This document shows, piece after piece, positions 23,713-35,103 of a DNA stretch of 64,000 nucleotides; positions within the stretch are counted from its first letter, which is position 1; each line of letters starts with the position of its first letter. Under the pieces are notes generated by a model that saw only the letters and a list, made by a program, of their open reading frames with translations, made no database searches and was not told the DNA's origin. Origin of the DNA: Helianthus annuus (lineage: Eukaryota; Streptophyta; Magnoliopsida; Asterales; Asteraceae); contig NC_035435.2 in the NCBI RefSeq assembly GCF_002127325.2, positions 114,077,235-114,141,234 on the forward strand. Reading direction: 5' to 3'. Both the position numbers and the translations under genes were made by a program.

Positions 23713-24957
23713 TCATCTTATGAAGACACGTCGTGTAGGACTTGAATAACCAACAAAGATACCCTCAATGCACTTCGGACCAAACTTTCCATAAGGCTCT
23801 AGAACAGTACAAGGTGACCCGAACGGTTCAAGATACTTCAAATTCGGTTTGCGAGTATTGATTAGCTCAAAGCATGTTTTGTTGAACTTCTTGACAGTGA
23901 GATCCTTGTTCAGCATATAGCATGCGGCGGAAACAGCTTCAGCCCAAAAATTAATCGGTAACTTTGAATCCGCGAGCATAGTTCTAGCCGTCTCGATTAG
24001 TGTCCAGTTTTTGCGTTCTGCGACTCCATTCTGCTGCTGAGTGTACGGAGCACTAAACTCATGCAAAATACCTCTTTCATCGCAAAATTCTTCCATCTTA
24101 CTGTTCTTGAATTCAGTACGATTGTCACTACGAATTCTTTTAATACGCCTTTGGTACAAATTTTCAATCTTCTTGAACAACGCCATCAGACTATCAAATG
24201 TTTCGTCTTTCGTTTTCAGGAAAGAAACCCACGAAAATCTGGAATAATCATCAGTAACCACAAGACAATATTTATCTCCCGTAATACTCTTGACATTCAG
24301 CAAACCAAACAAATCCATGTGAAGTCTCTCCAGGGGTCTTGAGACTGAATTGACTTGCTTTGTAGGGTGTGACTTTTTCTTTTGCTTGCCTTTAACACAA
24401 CTAATGCACTCCCCTTCCAGATGAAAACCTTTGACATGAACTCCTGTAATCAAATCATTATGCACCAAGTGATTCATTTTTCTAAAATGTATATGCCCCA
24501 TCTTCCGGTGCCACAATCTCGATTCTTTCTCAGTTGCTCTGGACACAAAACAATGAGCCTGACCCGTGGTTGTAGTAGCTACGCTCATATCCAACACGTA
24601 CAGATCATTAACTCTCGGTGTCCTCATGATAATCCATTCCTCAGGTATTACAAATCCCGGTTTCAAGATCAAACATTCTTTGTCAGTGAAATGAGTAGTA
24701 TACATCCTGTCACAGATCTGGGAGATACTCAGCAGATTATTCTCCAGCTCAGCAATGTAATTAACTCTTTCAAACGTTACAATCCCGTTGGATAACGTTC
24801 CTTCACCAATAATCCTTCCTCCTTGATTACCCGCAAAACCTACGTATGCTCCATTTATGTTTCTCACATCATATAGCAATGCAGTCTTTCCTGTCATATG
24901 TCTTGAAGCTCCACTATCCATAATCCATCTGGATACAAGTTTTGGAAGATCCTGCAC
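23713..24957 (-). pseudogene. Copia protease end, pre-integrase and integrase
   Basis: A 414-codon open frame. It starts WIMDSGASRHMTG, the copia aspartic protease motif (DSGAS), and continues with the GAG-pre-integrase zinc module (WHRKMGHIHFRKMNHL ... CISCVKGKQ). The integrase core follows: LHMDLFGLLNVKSITGDKYC, RSDNRTEFKN, and the catalytic Glu in QQNGVAERKNWTLIETART. The usual D,D35E triad residues are present. It ends after GIFVGYSSPTRRVF with a premature stop next to the RT frame. Confidence 0.92.
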
Positions 24958-25061
24958 ATAACAAACTTTGACTTAACCAACTTCAATAAAGATGCCGATT
25001 CATGCTTCGCGATCCAGGAAGCTCCGGCAATTCAAACTGCTTAGTCAAACATGGTGTCCAC

Positions 25062-25661
25062 CTAGGCCTCATCAGCCTTGGGTGTAACCTTGACTGTTTT
25101 AACTCTCGCAACTTGAATTTTAAAGTTTTCAGCCTTCAAAGGTGGAAAATTTGCATTATAATCAACAGTAATTGACTCCTCAGAAGGTGAAACCTTTTTC
25201 TCATTCTTGGGTTTCCAAACTTGTTGAGATAATGCAACCCGTTTGTAAAATTTGTCATTTTTAGTTACCACTTTCTTTACGGGTTCATTTTTCACTTTGA
25301 TTTTGTCATTTTTCAAACTCTTTTTCTCAAAGATCATTGGTGCTTTACCCTTCACCTCAACTTTCTTCTGTTAAATCTTCACAGTTTCAGTCTTAGGCTT
25401 CACGTTGGTACACTTTCGTGCAATGTGACCAACTTGATTACATCTGAAGCATGTTCGAGTATCAACTACCCGACTTGTGCCTTCAGACTGATACTGTGAA
25501 GCTCTCTTCTCGAAGAACTCTTTATTCGATTTTGAAAAAATTTCTTTCTCTTCATCAACAAGTGAACTCGAACTGTTCACAAACTTTTTCTTCTCAACAA
25601 ACCTCTTGTTTTGAACATTTCTTTTCTTATAAGACTTACCCCCTGATAACCACCCGACCAA
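25062..25661 (-). pseudogene. Copia gag C-terminal region with second zinc knuckle
   Basis: Two open pieces in the same frame (25371-25661 and 25062-25355). The upper one has the knuckle CFRCNQVGHIARKC (CX2CX4HX4C). The lower one is Lys-rich with VWKPKNEKKVSPSEE, the typical gag/protease junction of this copia type. A stop near 25368-25373 separates them. The knuckle binds element RNA. Confidence 0.8.
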
Positions 25662-26248
25662 CTGTTTTGATTCTTGTTGTTATTATAAAAACGTGGTGGA
25701 TTAACAGATTTCTTGTTGTAAACTTTTTCTTTCTCAAAACTCATGTTTCTCTTCGTCTGACTCAGATTGCTCACTTCTGACAATTCAACTTCGACTAATT
25801 TGAAAACATTTGTCAATTTGTTCACATTAACATTCTCAATTGGAAACTCAGAATCCGAAAACAACTTATCTGAACCCAACATCTTGTACATGACAAGATT
25901 TGATTCTTCATTTAAGTTGTTCTTGGACTTTTGTTTCGGAATGTATTTGTCCAAGAAACATCCATCTTCCTCAGTAGTGTCACTATCCATTTTTAGCACA
26001 TTTTCAACAACACCTTTTACAATATCATTTTGGACACTATCGTCATTGGAAGATGTAAACGTGACATTAATTGAATCCGGAAGATTCATTTCACTTTCTT
26101 CCTCAATTTCAACCAACCCAGATTGCTTTTTCGTGTAGTTATCCAAAATCGGCGGTGGAACTCTATGAAAACCCACCCCGGTTCCATCAGAATAAACATC
26201 TTCGCCAGCTTTGTTTTTCCTGATGGGTTTGGGAACAATGTGTTGCAA
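25577..26248 (-). pseudogene. Copia gag region between coiled coil and second knuckle
   Basis: A 223-codon open frame with GVGFHRVPPPILDNYTKK near the start and the LGSDKLFSDSEFPIENVNVN block also found in the 5' relic of the window. It overlaps the next frame at 25577-25661, marking a frame shift there. It is acidic in the middle and basic at the end, and has no catalytic residues. Confidence 0.75.
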
Positions 26249-26568
26249 AACAAAGCTTGCGGAGCTGTAACTTTTAAGCTACAACTGGATTCGCTCGTTT
26301 TCGATTTCAGCCTCTTGAAATTTAAGTTTCAGTTTAGCGATTTCATCCAGTTGTTGGTTGATTGATTCTTCTTTTACTCTCAGCACTGCTTTTAGTTGAA
26401 CGTTTTCTTTATGAGTTTTACCATTTCGATCATCATTATCTTTCATTGTGCTTTTGAGTTTTTCAAACTTCTCAGAAATCTGACGGTTTTCAAGAATTAA
26501 CTTTTCATTTTCTTTTTTAACTCTTTCATGATCAATTTTATCATTTTCAATTTGGTTAGTTAATTCTT

Positions 26569-28101
26569 TTATTCGTTCAGTTGAAGCTTTAACTCTTTAG
26601 TCACGATCAAGAATTGATTCTCAACGCTTCTGACTTTTGCTGTCAGATCCTCAACTTTCTTTCCGTTGAGATACGTGACTGTATTACAAAATTTGCACTC
26701 TTTGTTGCAATTTTTGCAATCAACATTTCCATCAATTTTCTTACCTGACGCATTTGTTGACAAGTTTGAACTGACCTGGCTTTTTGACTCAGACACGGAG
26801 TTAGAGTCTACCTCAAGTGCCTTAGCAGCCAGCACTTTGTCAGCCATTTTTTCAAGATTTTCAGCATTCAACTCCTGTGTTGTGTCAATAACCCCAGTAT
26901 CAATCTTCTTTGACTTCTCTATCTCTTCTTTCTCCTTCCTCTCTTTCTCTTCTTTCTCTTTCTCGTCTCTAGTTCCCCACCATTTATTCTGCCAATTCTC
27001 ATCCTCATCTTTGAACTCCTTGATTATGGCTTCCAGATCAAGAGTTTTATCATCAACTGCAATATTTCCATATGGGTCAAGATAACACTCCCTGTCCGGA
27101 TCCCATCTTCTCGCTTTCTTTGCTTCCAGATAGATAGCAGAAAGTCTAATTAGTCTGTTTTCAGCCAACATTTTTCTGTATCTATACTTTTGCTCTTTAG
27201 TTCGGTTATCTTTCCAAGGAATAGGTTTGTTTTTCGCCATGAACGCGTAACCAACCGCATCTTCCTCCGGTAGAACCTCTTTACTCCAATCATACCCCTC
27301 ATCATCGTAAATCACCGCAAGAGCTCTAGATTTCTCTTTGTTGTCTTCAACCTGCTTCAATCTGGGCGGCTCAGATTTATTCTGGTGATAAATTGCCTTC
27401 TTGTAGTAATCCTCTCTGAAAGGATTCTCCGACTCATCAGCATATGCGTTTCTGCATTCTCGCTTGAAGTGACCTTTCTGCTTACACTTGAAGCACGTCA
27501 CCTTGGACTTATCAAAACCCAGCTTGGTAGATGGACCACCAATTGTCTTCCTGCCAGTTATTTCCATGAAACGTTGTGCTCGACGAACCGCACTGGCCAT
27601 GCACCAACGAATGTCGATTAATTCCATTTCTTCAGGATCTATTTGATCATAGTCCTCTTTTGTTAGGTTGGTGTTGCCTATCTTCCCTGCTACTAACCCT
27701 TCATACGATTCCAACACAGATGCTAGAAAGATCATCTGTTGTTTAGCAGACTCCTCGTCAAAATTCTGAGCATTCTTTAAGTCTATTGCTATGTTGCATT
27801 GAAACTTTGCATCAGAATGACTTGCAGATGATGAAGATCCACTGTGATAATCACTGTGATTTCCACTGCTTTGACCACTTTGACTTTCTTTGCTTGCTGT
27901 GGGCACATTCTCAGCAGAAAAAGCAGTTTTGGGAGAAGTTGCTTTTGGCATCATGCTTTTTGGATAATACAAATCCAAATTCTGCTGGTAGGATGAGTGA
28001 TTGTCTTTGTATGTCTTCTTCAATTCCAGCTCATGACTTTCAAGTCTCTCAATCAACAAATCCACAGTCAACTTTTCAGGCTCGATAGTGTTCTTCAGCA
28101 T
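26569..28101 (-). pseudogene. Copia gag central region with first zinc knuckle
   Basis: A 510-codon open frame in the same frame as 28117-28791, interrupted only by a stop at 28117-28119. It contains DYDQIDPEEMELIDIRWCMA and the zinc knuckle CFKCKQKGHFKREC, then RALAVIYDDEGYDWSKEVLP, a Lys/Glu-rich helix (EKEEKERKEKEEIEKSKK) and coiled-coil segments continuing past the stop to about 26250 in a shifted frame. Such a long gag with two knuckles and coiled coils is unusual for minimal copia elements but common in Asteraceae copies, from memory. Confidence 0.85.
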
Positions 28102-28116
28102 CAGTGCATAATATCT

Positions 28117-28791
28117 CTAATCCATCTCGTCTGGCAATGAATCGAACAACTTGTCTACAAGCTCATCATTAGAATACGTAATTTCATGTCTAGCTAGCTC
28201 TAGTTTCAAATGTCCAAACCTCTCGATCATCTTTGACACTGATTCATTCTTTAGACAGCCAAACATATCAAACTCTTTCCTAAGAAGTTTCTTTTTACTT
28301 TTCACGATTTCAGCACTTCCTAGACATTTTGTTTCTAGCTTTTTCCAGAGATCTTTTGCATTTGAATAATCAATCAATGAGATTATGTCCTCCCGGACGG
28401 ACTGAAATAACAAAGCCACACATTTTTGCTCAGCCACAAATGATTCAATCTCCTCAGCTGATCTTAAAGTTTCACCATTTTTGTTTCCATTTTCATAACC
28501 GTTTTTCATACTCTTCCAGCTGGGAAAAGCAAATGCCATCAACCAATCTTCAAACTTTCTTGACCACCAACTATATTCGTCGATAGCCATTAGCTTTGGA
28601 GGTTTATTGAACGTTCCAAAAGCACTTTCAGATTCCCAAGCTTCCTTTTTCTTCGCATTTAGCGGATTCTCATTCTCTTTGCTTGACGAAGTATCATTGT
28701 TTCCAGAATTTCCAGAGAATGCGTACATGTCGCTAAACGAGTTTAAGAATATGTCATCCATGTAGAGTGTACCTGCACAATCAGCAAACAC
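28117..28791 (-). pseudogene. Copia gag N-terminal capsid domain (UBN2-like)
   Basis: A 224-codon frame has the capsid core NKPPKLMAIDEYSWWSRKFE then DWLMAFAFPSW, AKDLWKKLETKCLGS and NESVSKMIERFGHLKLELAR, ending DELVDKLFDSLPDEMD at a stop. The reading continues in frame into the central gag part, so the stop is a disabling mutation. A plausible start is the ATG near 28789, 500 bp from the primer site. Confidence 0.85.
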
Positions 28792-29305
28792 TTAGAAAAA
28801 TTTTCGAAGTTTTTGAAAAACAGTGACTGATAAGCGAAATATCAGCTATTGTGACACAAAAGCGAAATAGCAATGTCTGTATAAGCGAAATCAGGAATGT
28901 CACAATGAGCGAAATCACAATGTCCCTATGAGCGAAATAGGTTTAATATCCATATGAGCGAAATTAGGAATTTGTGTCCCTATGAGCGAAACCTGATTGT
29001 CCAAATGAGCGAAATAGGGTGTATCTATGAGCGAAATTATTTCTTTACAAGGTCTTATGAGCGAAATAGCTTCGATGTCCGAATAAGCGAAACCCTATTT
29101 TTAACCAATTTTTACCATTTTTAAACCGTATTTTAACCTGATTCTTTCTAGGGTTTGTTATTACTATGTTTCGCACGTTATATTCAAAATTCAGGCCATT
29201 TCAACCGTAGAAACCAATTCAAATCGAAAAAGTATGAGAGAAAGTGAGTAGAAATGAGAGAATCTGGTAGAATCAAGCTGTAGTAGTATGAACTCCTCGT
29301 CCTGA
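28792..29305 (-). other. Copia leader with AGCGAAA array
   Basis: The untranslated leader between gag and the primer site. It contains eleven copies of (T/A)(G/A)AGCGAAA(T/C) between 28831 and 29093, spaced mostly 20-30 bp. On the element strand the motif reads TTTCGCT. The same motif lies in both LTRs. Confidence 0.8.
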
Positions 29306-29317
29306 GCTCTGATACCA
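29306..29317 (-). promoter_or_regulatory. Copia primer-binding site, tRNA-iMet
   Basis: The minus strand reads TGGTATCAGAGC, the complement of the initiator-Met tRNA 3' end, 2 bp from the 5' LTR terminus at 29320. Confidence 0.93.
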
Positions 29318-29319
29318 CT

Positions 29320-29778
29320 TGTTGGACCGTTCTATGACCCTCAAAAGTCAGTCATGGTAGTTCATCTCCAAATACAAAGGCGGAATCAATGCACATGAAG
29401 TTACACAGCTTTTCCTCTTTAATTTCTTCTCTATTGATGCTTTCTGATTACAATTTGACAGAGTTTCGTTACCACAAGCATGACCAGGTTTTGCTCTAAA
29501 GGTTACAAATGAAGACACACACTAGGTATATATATGTTGATAGATTTCGCTCATATGGCATGTCCTATGAGCGAAACCCTGTGTGATCATAAGAGCGAAA
29601 CCCCCAAGAACCTAAGAGCGAAACCCCCTAAGTCCTAATAAGCGAAACCTATACTAAACTGTACATAAAAGCGAAACCTATACATTAAACCTAATTTTGA
29701 CTTTCAAGCTCCATTATTGACTTATCTTGACCTAAGACTCAATGTATACGTAGTCAACAGACATTTCATGCACCAACA
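29320..29778 (-). repeat. 5' LTR of copia element
   Basis: 459 bp, matching 19657-20115 with about nine substitutions. The target duplication ATGCA follows at 29779-29783. Five direct AGCGAAACC units lie at 29569-29677. Confidence 0.93.
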
Positions 29779-29783
29779 ATGCA

Positions 29784-30740
29784 CTTCGTTACTTCGGACA
29801 AGTAAAACCTTTTGAATGGCAAGGCATAATTGCACAAACTTGTTTCGAAAAGTCAAATTTCATAACTCACTCGACAATTCACAAATATAGTTCAAATGCA
29901 AGACAATTGTCAATCAATTCAAATACAATTCAAGTTGTCACAAAATCAAACTAAAACATTGTTCAAACCCTAGACTTACAATAACCTACACCGGGGTGAA
30001 ACCTCCAAGAAATTAGCCACGCATGATCAAAAAGACGTGATCACTGGATGTTGGAAAATTGTTCTTGATCATCTTGATGCTTGGAGATAGTAAGTGATGG
30101 TGACTAGGGTTGTGATGAGTGACGGTGGTGAGAGGATTGAAAGATAATGGTAATGGTGATGAACTAGGGTTTCGATTTGGTTTAATCGGATGATCGATTA
30201 GTGTCTTGATGGAATGGAGATGATGTTGGTTGGTGAGAGAGGCTCCAAGATCAATTCAAACCTCTAGTCAATGTGTAACTGCCGAATATTCATGACTGAG
30301 ATGTTTTTAGATCATTCAAACACCCAAAGAAGCAAAGTTATGCGTCGTCAACATTGGGAGGCCGTCACCGACGGCCTGAAGCCCCGTCGGCGATGGTTCG
30401 TGTTTTGTTTAATTATGGCCGACGGCCTATACCGCTGTCTACGGACTTTTGTGGCGATGCAACTTTGTAAACGGCGTGGACGACGGCCCATATGGGCGTC
30501 GGCGACGGTGCCCGTAAAACCATCTTTCTATTTTTCTCATTTCTTGAGTCCGATTGACCCGTTTCGCGTCCCGGTGGTCCGGTTTTCACTTCGGTGACCC
30601 GTAAAGCTCCCGAAAAGCTCCTTAAACTTCATTAAACCTGCAAAAGACAAATCTAATTAAAAGTAAGCTATTCAAGATAAAAACTCATATAAAAACATGA
30701 TGTTACATAACAACGAACACCGGTTTTCGACCACGTATCA
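29784..30740 (-). repeat. 5' LTR of Athila-like element, second segment
   Basis: Resumes the LTR after the copia insertion, CTTCGTTACTTCGGAC matching 6667 onward, and ends CGTATCA at 30740. It has 109 bp (30445-30553) absent from the other LTR, which include extra GTCGGCGACGG units. Confidence 0.88.
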
Positions 30741-31438
30741 CATCCCCACACTTGTCTTTTGCTTGCCCTCAAGCAAATCTGTTTTTCACTTTCATATGGG
30801 TCGAACAACGAATACATTCCCCATTCCCGAGACGAAGGTTAAGGTCAATTGTCATACAAAAGTTCAAACTCTTTTACAGTTTTCAACATATTTAACGGTC
30901 AAGTGAATAATCACATATAACAATGGTTATCCAAGATTAACCCGCCCGCGAAACCAACAATTCATGCACATCCCTCACAATGTTCTCTCCACTTGGTTTA
31001 TAAATTGGCTAATGTTTATAATGTATTAGCACTTCAACAATTAATCGCTCAAAACCGATTAGAACACGTACCCGCATAGGCTTGCAACTCAATCATTCTC
31101 CCGCACCGAACACGAATACCAAGCACAAGTCATAAGGTCTTTGAACGGGTTGTAACGGGGCTAGGCTAAGGGTAGGAAATAGGATATTTTAAGGTAGCTA
31201 AGGTGATGAAAATTCGTTTTTTTTTATTACAAAAGACTACTCTAAACAAAACTGAACTATAAACATCACTACAAGGCAACAACTTTAGCCTTTTATTCAA
31301 CAACTACTAGCTTCTTGTTTTTGTTCTTTTCTCAATCATTTTCTATTATTTTTCGCAACATTTTCTGTTTTTTTTAAACAATCAAATACAATTATACAAA
31401 CTCAACTCATATAATCGAATTTCCATCACACGGGTTTA
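30741..31438 (-). mobile_element. Truncated second copy of Athila 3' internal end
   Basis: Begins with the purine tract counterpart (CATCCCCACACTT on plus) and aligns with 7514-8210 over about 700 bp, including TTTTGCTTGCCCTCAAGCAA. Similarity ends at CACGGGTTTA (31438 versus 8210). What follows is outer-element DNA. This is DNA that normally lies on the inner side of a 3' LTR, so its presence outside the LTR indicates a tandem element that was later truncated. Confidence 0.65.
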
Positions 31439-33706
31439 ATTGAAGCATAAAGAGTTTAAGCATATAAGATGATCTTGAAATTTTTTAGTGTGCAAAAACG
31501 AAGTGTAATGATAATATGCATGAGATTGTCATGAAACATTGATTAAATTGTGTACGACGATATGCAAGTGTAATTGTTTGAGTAAATCGTTGAGTTTATT
31601 GACTAAAAAAAATTGAGTTTGTCGGGAGTGGAGAGTTAGATTTGTGAATGTCAAAACAATATAAAGTATCCATTTGTTATGCGAGATGTGTTTTGTAAGA
31701 AGAAAATGCTACTTTTGTTTCACAAAGAAATGGAATTACGTGTGTCGGAGATTGACTACTTCTATGAAGTTTCCCTGCCCATGTGTTTGGATTTAGAATT
31801 GTGTATTAGTGGTGTCTGAAAATATTTTTGAAAATAGTGGGTTTGCTTCATTTAAAGTATTTCGTGAAACTTTGGTCTTTGAAAAGAATTTAGCAAAATA
31901 AACTTATAGGTAGTCGAACTTCGTTGGTATAGTCGTGTAGGTGTAGAGTTACTATGTCTAACATATGTATTGGGAGTTAGTTTGGCCGGTAAGATGATTG
32001 TGGTAGGTTGATTGAATGATAGGTTAATGGTAAAGTGTCGGGTTCCGACTAAATTCCTATATGTATGATGCTTGGTGTTTAACGGTATAGTGTACGAGTG
32101 GGTTACCGGTCATGGGCCTTGGAAGCTTTCTCTAGGTATGGTTCGTATCAAGTTTCTTGTGTTCTGAGTATAGACGAGGGTTGTAAGAGTTTCATCCTTG
32201 TTCTAAGTTGTTGATGGATTTTCTGGTAGGAGAGCTAGTTCTAAGTTAGGATCTACTGTTGGAAATCGAAGTCTTGAGGGTGTATGGATAGGCCATTTGC
32301 ATTTGTTGGCTAGGTTGACTATGGGTTGTTGATGTTTATCAAACTGAGTGAGGTTAACGAAGCGACATCTATAAGTTTGCCCGTATGTGAATGAAAGTTT
32401 CCTTGGTTCCCTATTGGGAACATAGTATTTTTAGGATAATAGTATAATGTGAGTATGTTTTAGTGATTGGACGAAATACGAAAAATTACGGGCAAGAGAT
32501 TTATTAGACCGACTAGGTTGTTAGGTAGCATTTCATGAGATTTTAAAAATCGGGTAATAAAACATTTAAGGTATGATTAGAAATTTTGTGCATGTGATTT
32601 ACGTAAAATAGATTGTGGGGTAAGAAATACATTTGATAAAATAATGAGGTTTGAGATTTTTGCATAAGTAGAAATTTTGACAAAATGATAAAAGATTTAG
32701 GTGATCATGTGGTTGGCATGATAAAGTTTCTTTGGAAAAAGAGAGTTGGTAACGATCACCGAGGTAAGGAAATTACCCTTATCTCATTGGTGAAGTCGTT
32801 GTGAGAAGAAAAGGGAGCGGAGCTAATCGTCAAGGTAAGGAACTAACTCCTATCTTGATGATATGCTCCCATTTTTGGGAATGTGAGTAGTGTATTCCTT
32901 GTTGGTGAGCGCATATAAATAACGTATATGTATATGAAAAGGATTAGTATGTTGTGTGTGTAACCATTGTGAAAATAATTTTATTTTTGAAAAGGAAAAG
33001 TTTGGATCCTGTTATGCATAAAATTGATACTAGTAAAATGGAGGTTTGATTAAAACTTGGATTGTTTCGAAACAGAACTTTGACTAAACCAAAGTGGTCG
33101 AAAGTTCTTTTGAGTTTGGGAAGCATGCTTTGGCCTAATTGGTAGAATATTCTTGCCGAAATTTTGGTTAGCGGTATTTTCCCTTCCAGTTACTACATGT
33201 CCTTAGTCAATCGAAAGTTCGAGACTTTGGCGGGATTTAAAAATCGAGGAGTGGGACTAGTTTGACAAGATGCGGGTTTCACCCCTAACTTGACAACCTC
33301 GTACCCTAAGTGTGATTAGTACTCGTCGGGTCAAGAAAGTTAATTCCGACATATTGACGAGGGTCTACTAGAGTTTGAAATGGAAATTTTCCATCAAGGA
33401 GATGATTTCACTCCTAACTTGATGGCGAAATTTCGTCCAAAAACGAATTAGCAGATTGAGAGTCATTCACCAAATTGTGGATTTCACGCCTATTTTGGTG
33501 AAGCCTTCTCATTTGTATAATACAAGTGTTTTCATGTTCTAACATAATCATGTAAGTTGCCTTAGCAAAGGCATATGTTTTGAAATAGGACAATAAATAT
33601 GAGCACATAAAAGACGCTTCGAGAATTTAATACATAAATCAAGTATGGTGCTTAACTATAGACTAGGTCAAAAGCATGACAATTTTCCTAATTCCCTATA
33701 GATATG
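31439..33706 (-). other. 5' internal region of outer element, non-coding
   Basis: 2.3 kb between the truncated Athila end and the primer site. No ORF with recognisable domains. It contains a series of stem-loop sequences between 32756 and 33502 (see findings). It is taken as leader or degenerate gag DNA of a non-autonomous element. Confidence 0.55.
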
Positions 33707-33718
33707 GCTCTGATACCA
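33707..33718 (-). promoter_or_regulatory. Outer element primer-binding site, tRNA-iMet
   Basis: The minus strand reads TGGTATCAGAGC followed by CATATC. It lies 3 bp from the 5' LTR terminus at 33722. Confidence 0.93.
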
Positions 33719-33721
33719 ATC

Positions 33722-35103
33722 TGTCACACCCCAACCGATGTCGGAAACATCGGAGTGAGACGAACGAGATTGCTCAAGACTTCATAACACCAATTGTGAC
33801 AAGTATTTAATAAACAAGTTTCATTTGATTGATAATAGTTGTCTAATACAATACATGGAAAATTCAAAGTACAACATTTGATGAACGAAATACAACAAAT
33901 TTAAAGGATCAAAATACAATGACATCATTAATAGTCTAAGTGTGTATCTAAGCATATCCTACTAGAATCCATATGCATCAACATCAACAACCTGCAACAT
34001 GTTTAAAAACATAGTTCAATACAAAGTAATGGCGAGTATACAAGTTTGATACATAACATATGTATAAAATGATTGAAACAAATCCACATGCCACACCTAG
34101 TTATCAAGATTAACGTAAAACTGGCATGCGAATAATAAGTCAACCCTCTGATTAGCGCAAGTATAAATGAATGAATAACTTAATATGACCTCACGTTCAT
34201 GGGCGGTGCGTTACTCCTATAGCGCTATACATGTTAAGGGGAGGCTCATACGAAGTTAATGACAAGTTTATCACATAAGAATCACCCAGAAACACGAATC
34301 AAGTATAACGTATTAGTATGCGTGTATTAGATTGTTTGTGTGATTGCATAAAAGTATAAGTGATTGTGTAAGTTGAATAAGTAAACATATTGCACCCGAA
34401 AGTGTAAAATGAAAAAGGGTGTTCGAGTATACTTACGGTTTGCGAAGAAATTTCCACTTTGTGAGTTTGACGAGTCTTGAGTTGTTGGAACACCGAAGTT
34501 AGCAATTTTGGTTCTTGAACTTTTTGCACAAAGTTGAAAATCTTGGGGATTTGAGAGAGTTTGGAAGTAATTTGGAGGTGGTGCAAGTGTTTGGAAGGTG
34601 TTAGGGTTGGTATTTATAAGAGGGTTAAGTGGTTGGGGTTTAAATGAAGGTGGTTGGGAGTTCGGAGTGGTATTAAATGAGTTGGTTGTAGGTTAGAAGG
34701 TGGGTTTGGGGTATTAAATGAGTTGGTTAGAGGTTAGGACATTAAAGAAAGTGGTTGGGGATATGAAAATTTTCATTTTTAGTCCTTGCACTTGTATTGT
34801 TGGTTATTTTATGCTATAAAGGTGTATGTAGGTATATTATAAGTATGATAAATGTATGAATGTGATTCCGAGAAAATATAGTCTCGATGTATGTCTCGGT
34901 TTTAAATTAAAAGGTGTATTTCGCGACTGATTACATATTATGCATGTATGATTAAAAAAGGTTGATATAAAAATACGATTTCCATTATGATCAAAGTCTC
35001 GAGATTACAAGTATTGAAATAAAGTAAGAATACAAGTTTCTAAAAATAAAAATGTGAATACAACTTTCTAAATATGAAAAGTAAAAAAATGCGAAGCATT
35101 ACA
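33722..35103 (-). repeat. 5' LTR of outer element
   Basis: 1382 bp, TGTCACACCCC...GCATTACA, matching 3531-4913. Target duplication TACTG follows at 35104-35108. Confidence 0.93.

Larger units (their letters stand above)
19657..29778 (-). mobile_element. Ty1/copia LTR retrotransposon nested in Athila LTR
   Basis: LTRs of 459 bp (19657-20115 and 29320-29778) begin TGTTGG and end CCAACA. They differ at about nine sites by eye (about 2%). The perfect 5-bp target duplication is ATGCA. On the minus strand: 5' LTR, tRNA-iMet primer site (29306-29317), leader, gag, integrase, RT/RNase H, a 1.6-kb non-coding stretch, purine tract AAGGGGGAGTA, 3' LTR. The integrase-before-RT order identifies copia. 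The gag is long, with UBN2-like N-terminus, two zinc knuckles and coiled coils. A Sire/Maximus-like lineage is possible but unproven. Several stops and frame changes interrupt gag and pol. Confidence 0.93.
6228..31438 (-). mobile_element. Athila-like Ty3/gypsy element, tandem-LTR form, interrupted by copia
   Basis: On the minus strand the order is LTR, tRNA-Asp-type primer site (19196-19212), gag, protease, RT, RNase H, integrase, a spacer, a third ORF, non-coding DNA, purine tract, LTR. Athila-like signs are a protease with DLGAS in place of DTGAS, an RT with FMDDF in place of YxDD, and an extra ORF after integrase. The right LTR is split by a copia insertion at 19657-29778. Similarity between the two ends continues about 700 bp past the LTR/purine-tract boundary (7514-8210 versus 30741-31438), so the right end appears to hold the start of a second, truncated internal region. 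No target duplication was found, consistent with a truncated right end. Confidence 0.85.
3531..35103 (-). mobile_element. Outer Ty3/gypsy-type LTR retrotransposon with nested insertions
   Basis: Two LTRs of about 1383 bp (3531-4913 and 33722-35103) start TGTCACACCCC and end TTACA, in direct orientation, with a perfect TACTG target duplication. On the minus strand the 5' LTR (right) is followed by an initiator-Met-tRNA primer site, and the 3' LTR (left) is preceded by a purine tract AAGTAAGGGAGAC. The element's own internal DNA is only 4914-6227 plus 31439-33721 (about 3.6 kb). I could read no gag or pol in it, so it looks non-autonomous. The sequence around the purine tract (GACGAAATTTCC...AAG, then TGTAAC) resembles Tekay/Del chromovirus ends, so it may be a deletion derivative of that lineage. 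The nested Athila and copia elements make up the remainder. Confidence 0.9.

Noticed and set aside
33707..33718. tRNA-like sequence TGGTATCAGAGC (here and at 29306, 41958, 48677)
   Set aside because: These are primer-binding sites complementary to the tRNA-iMet 3' end next to LTRs. No cloverleaf tRNA gene surrounds them.
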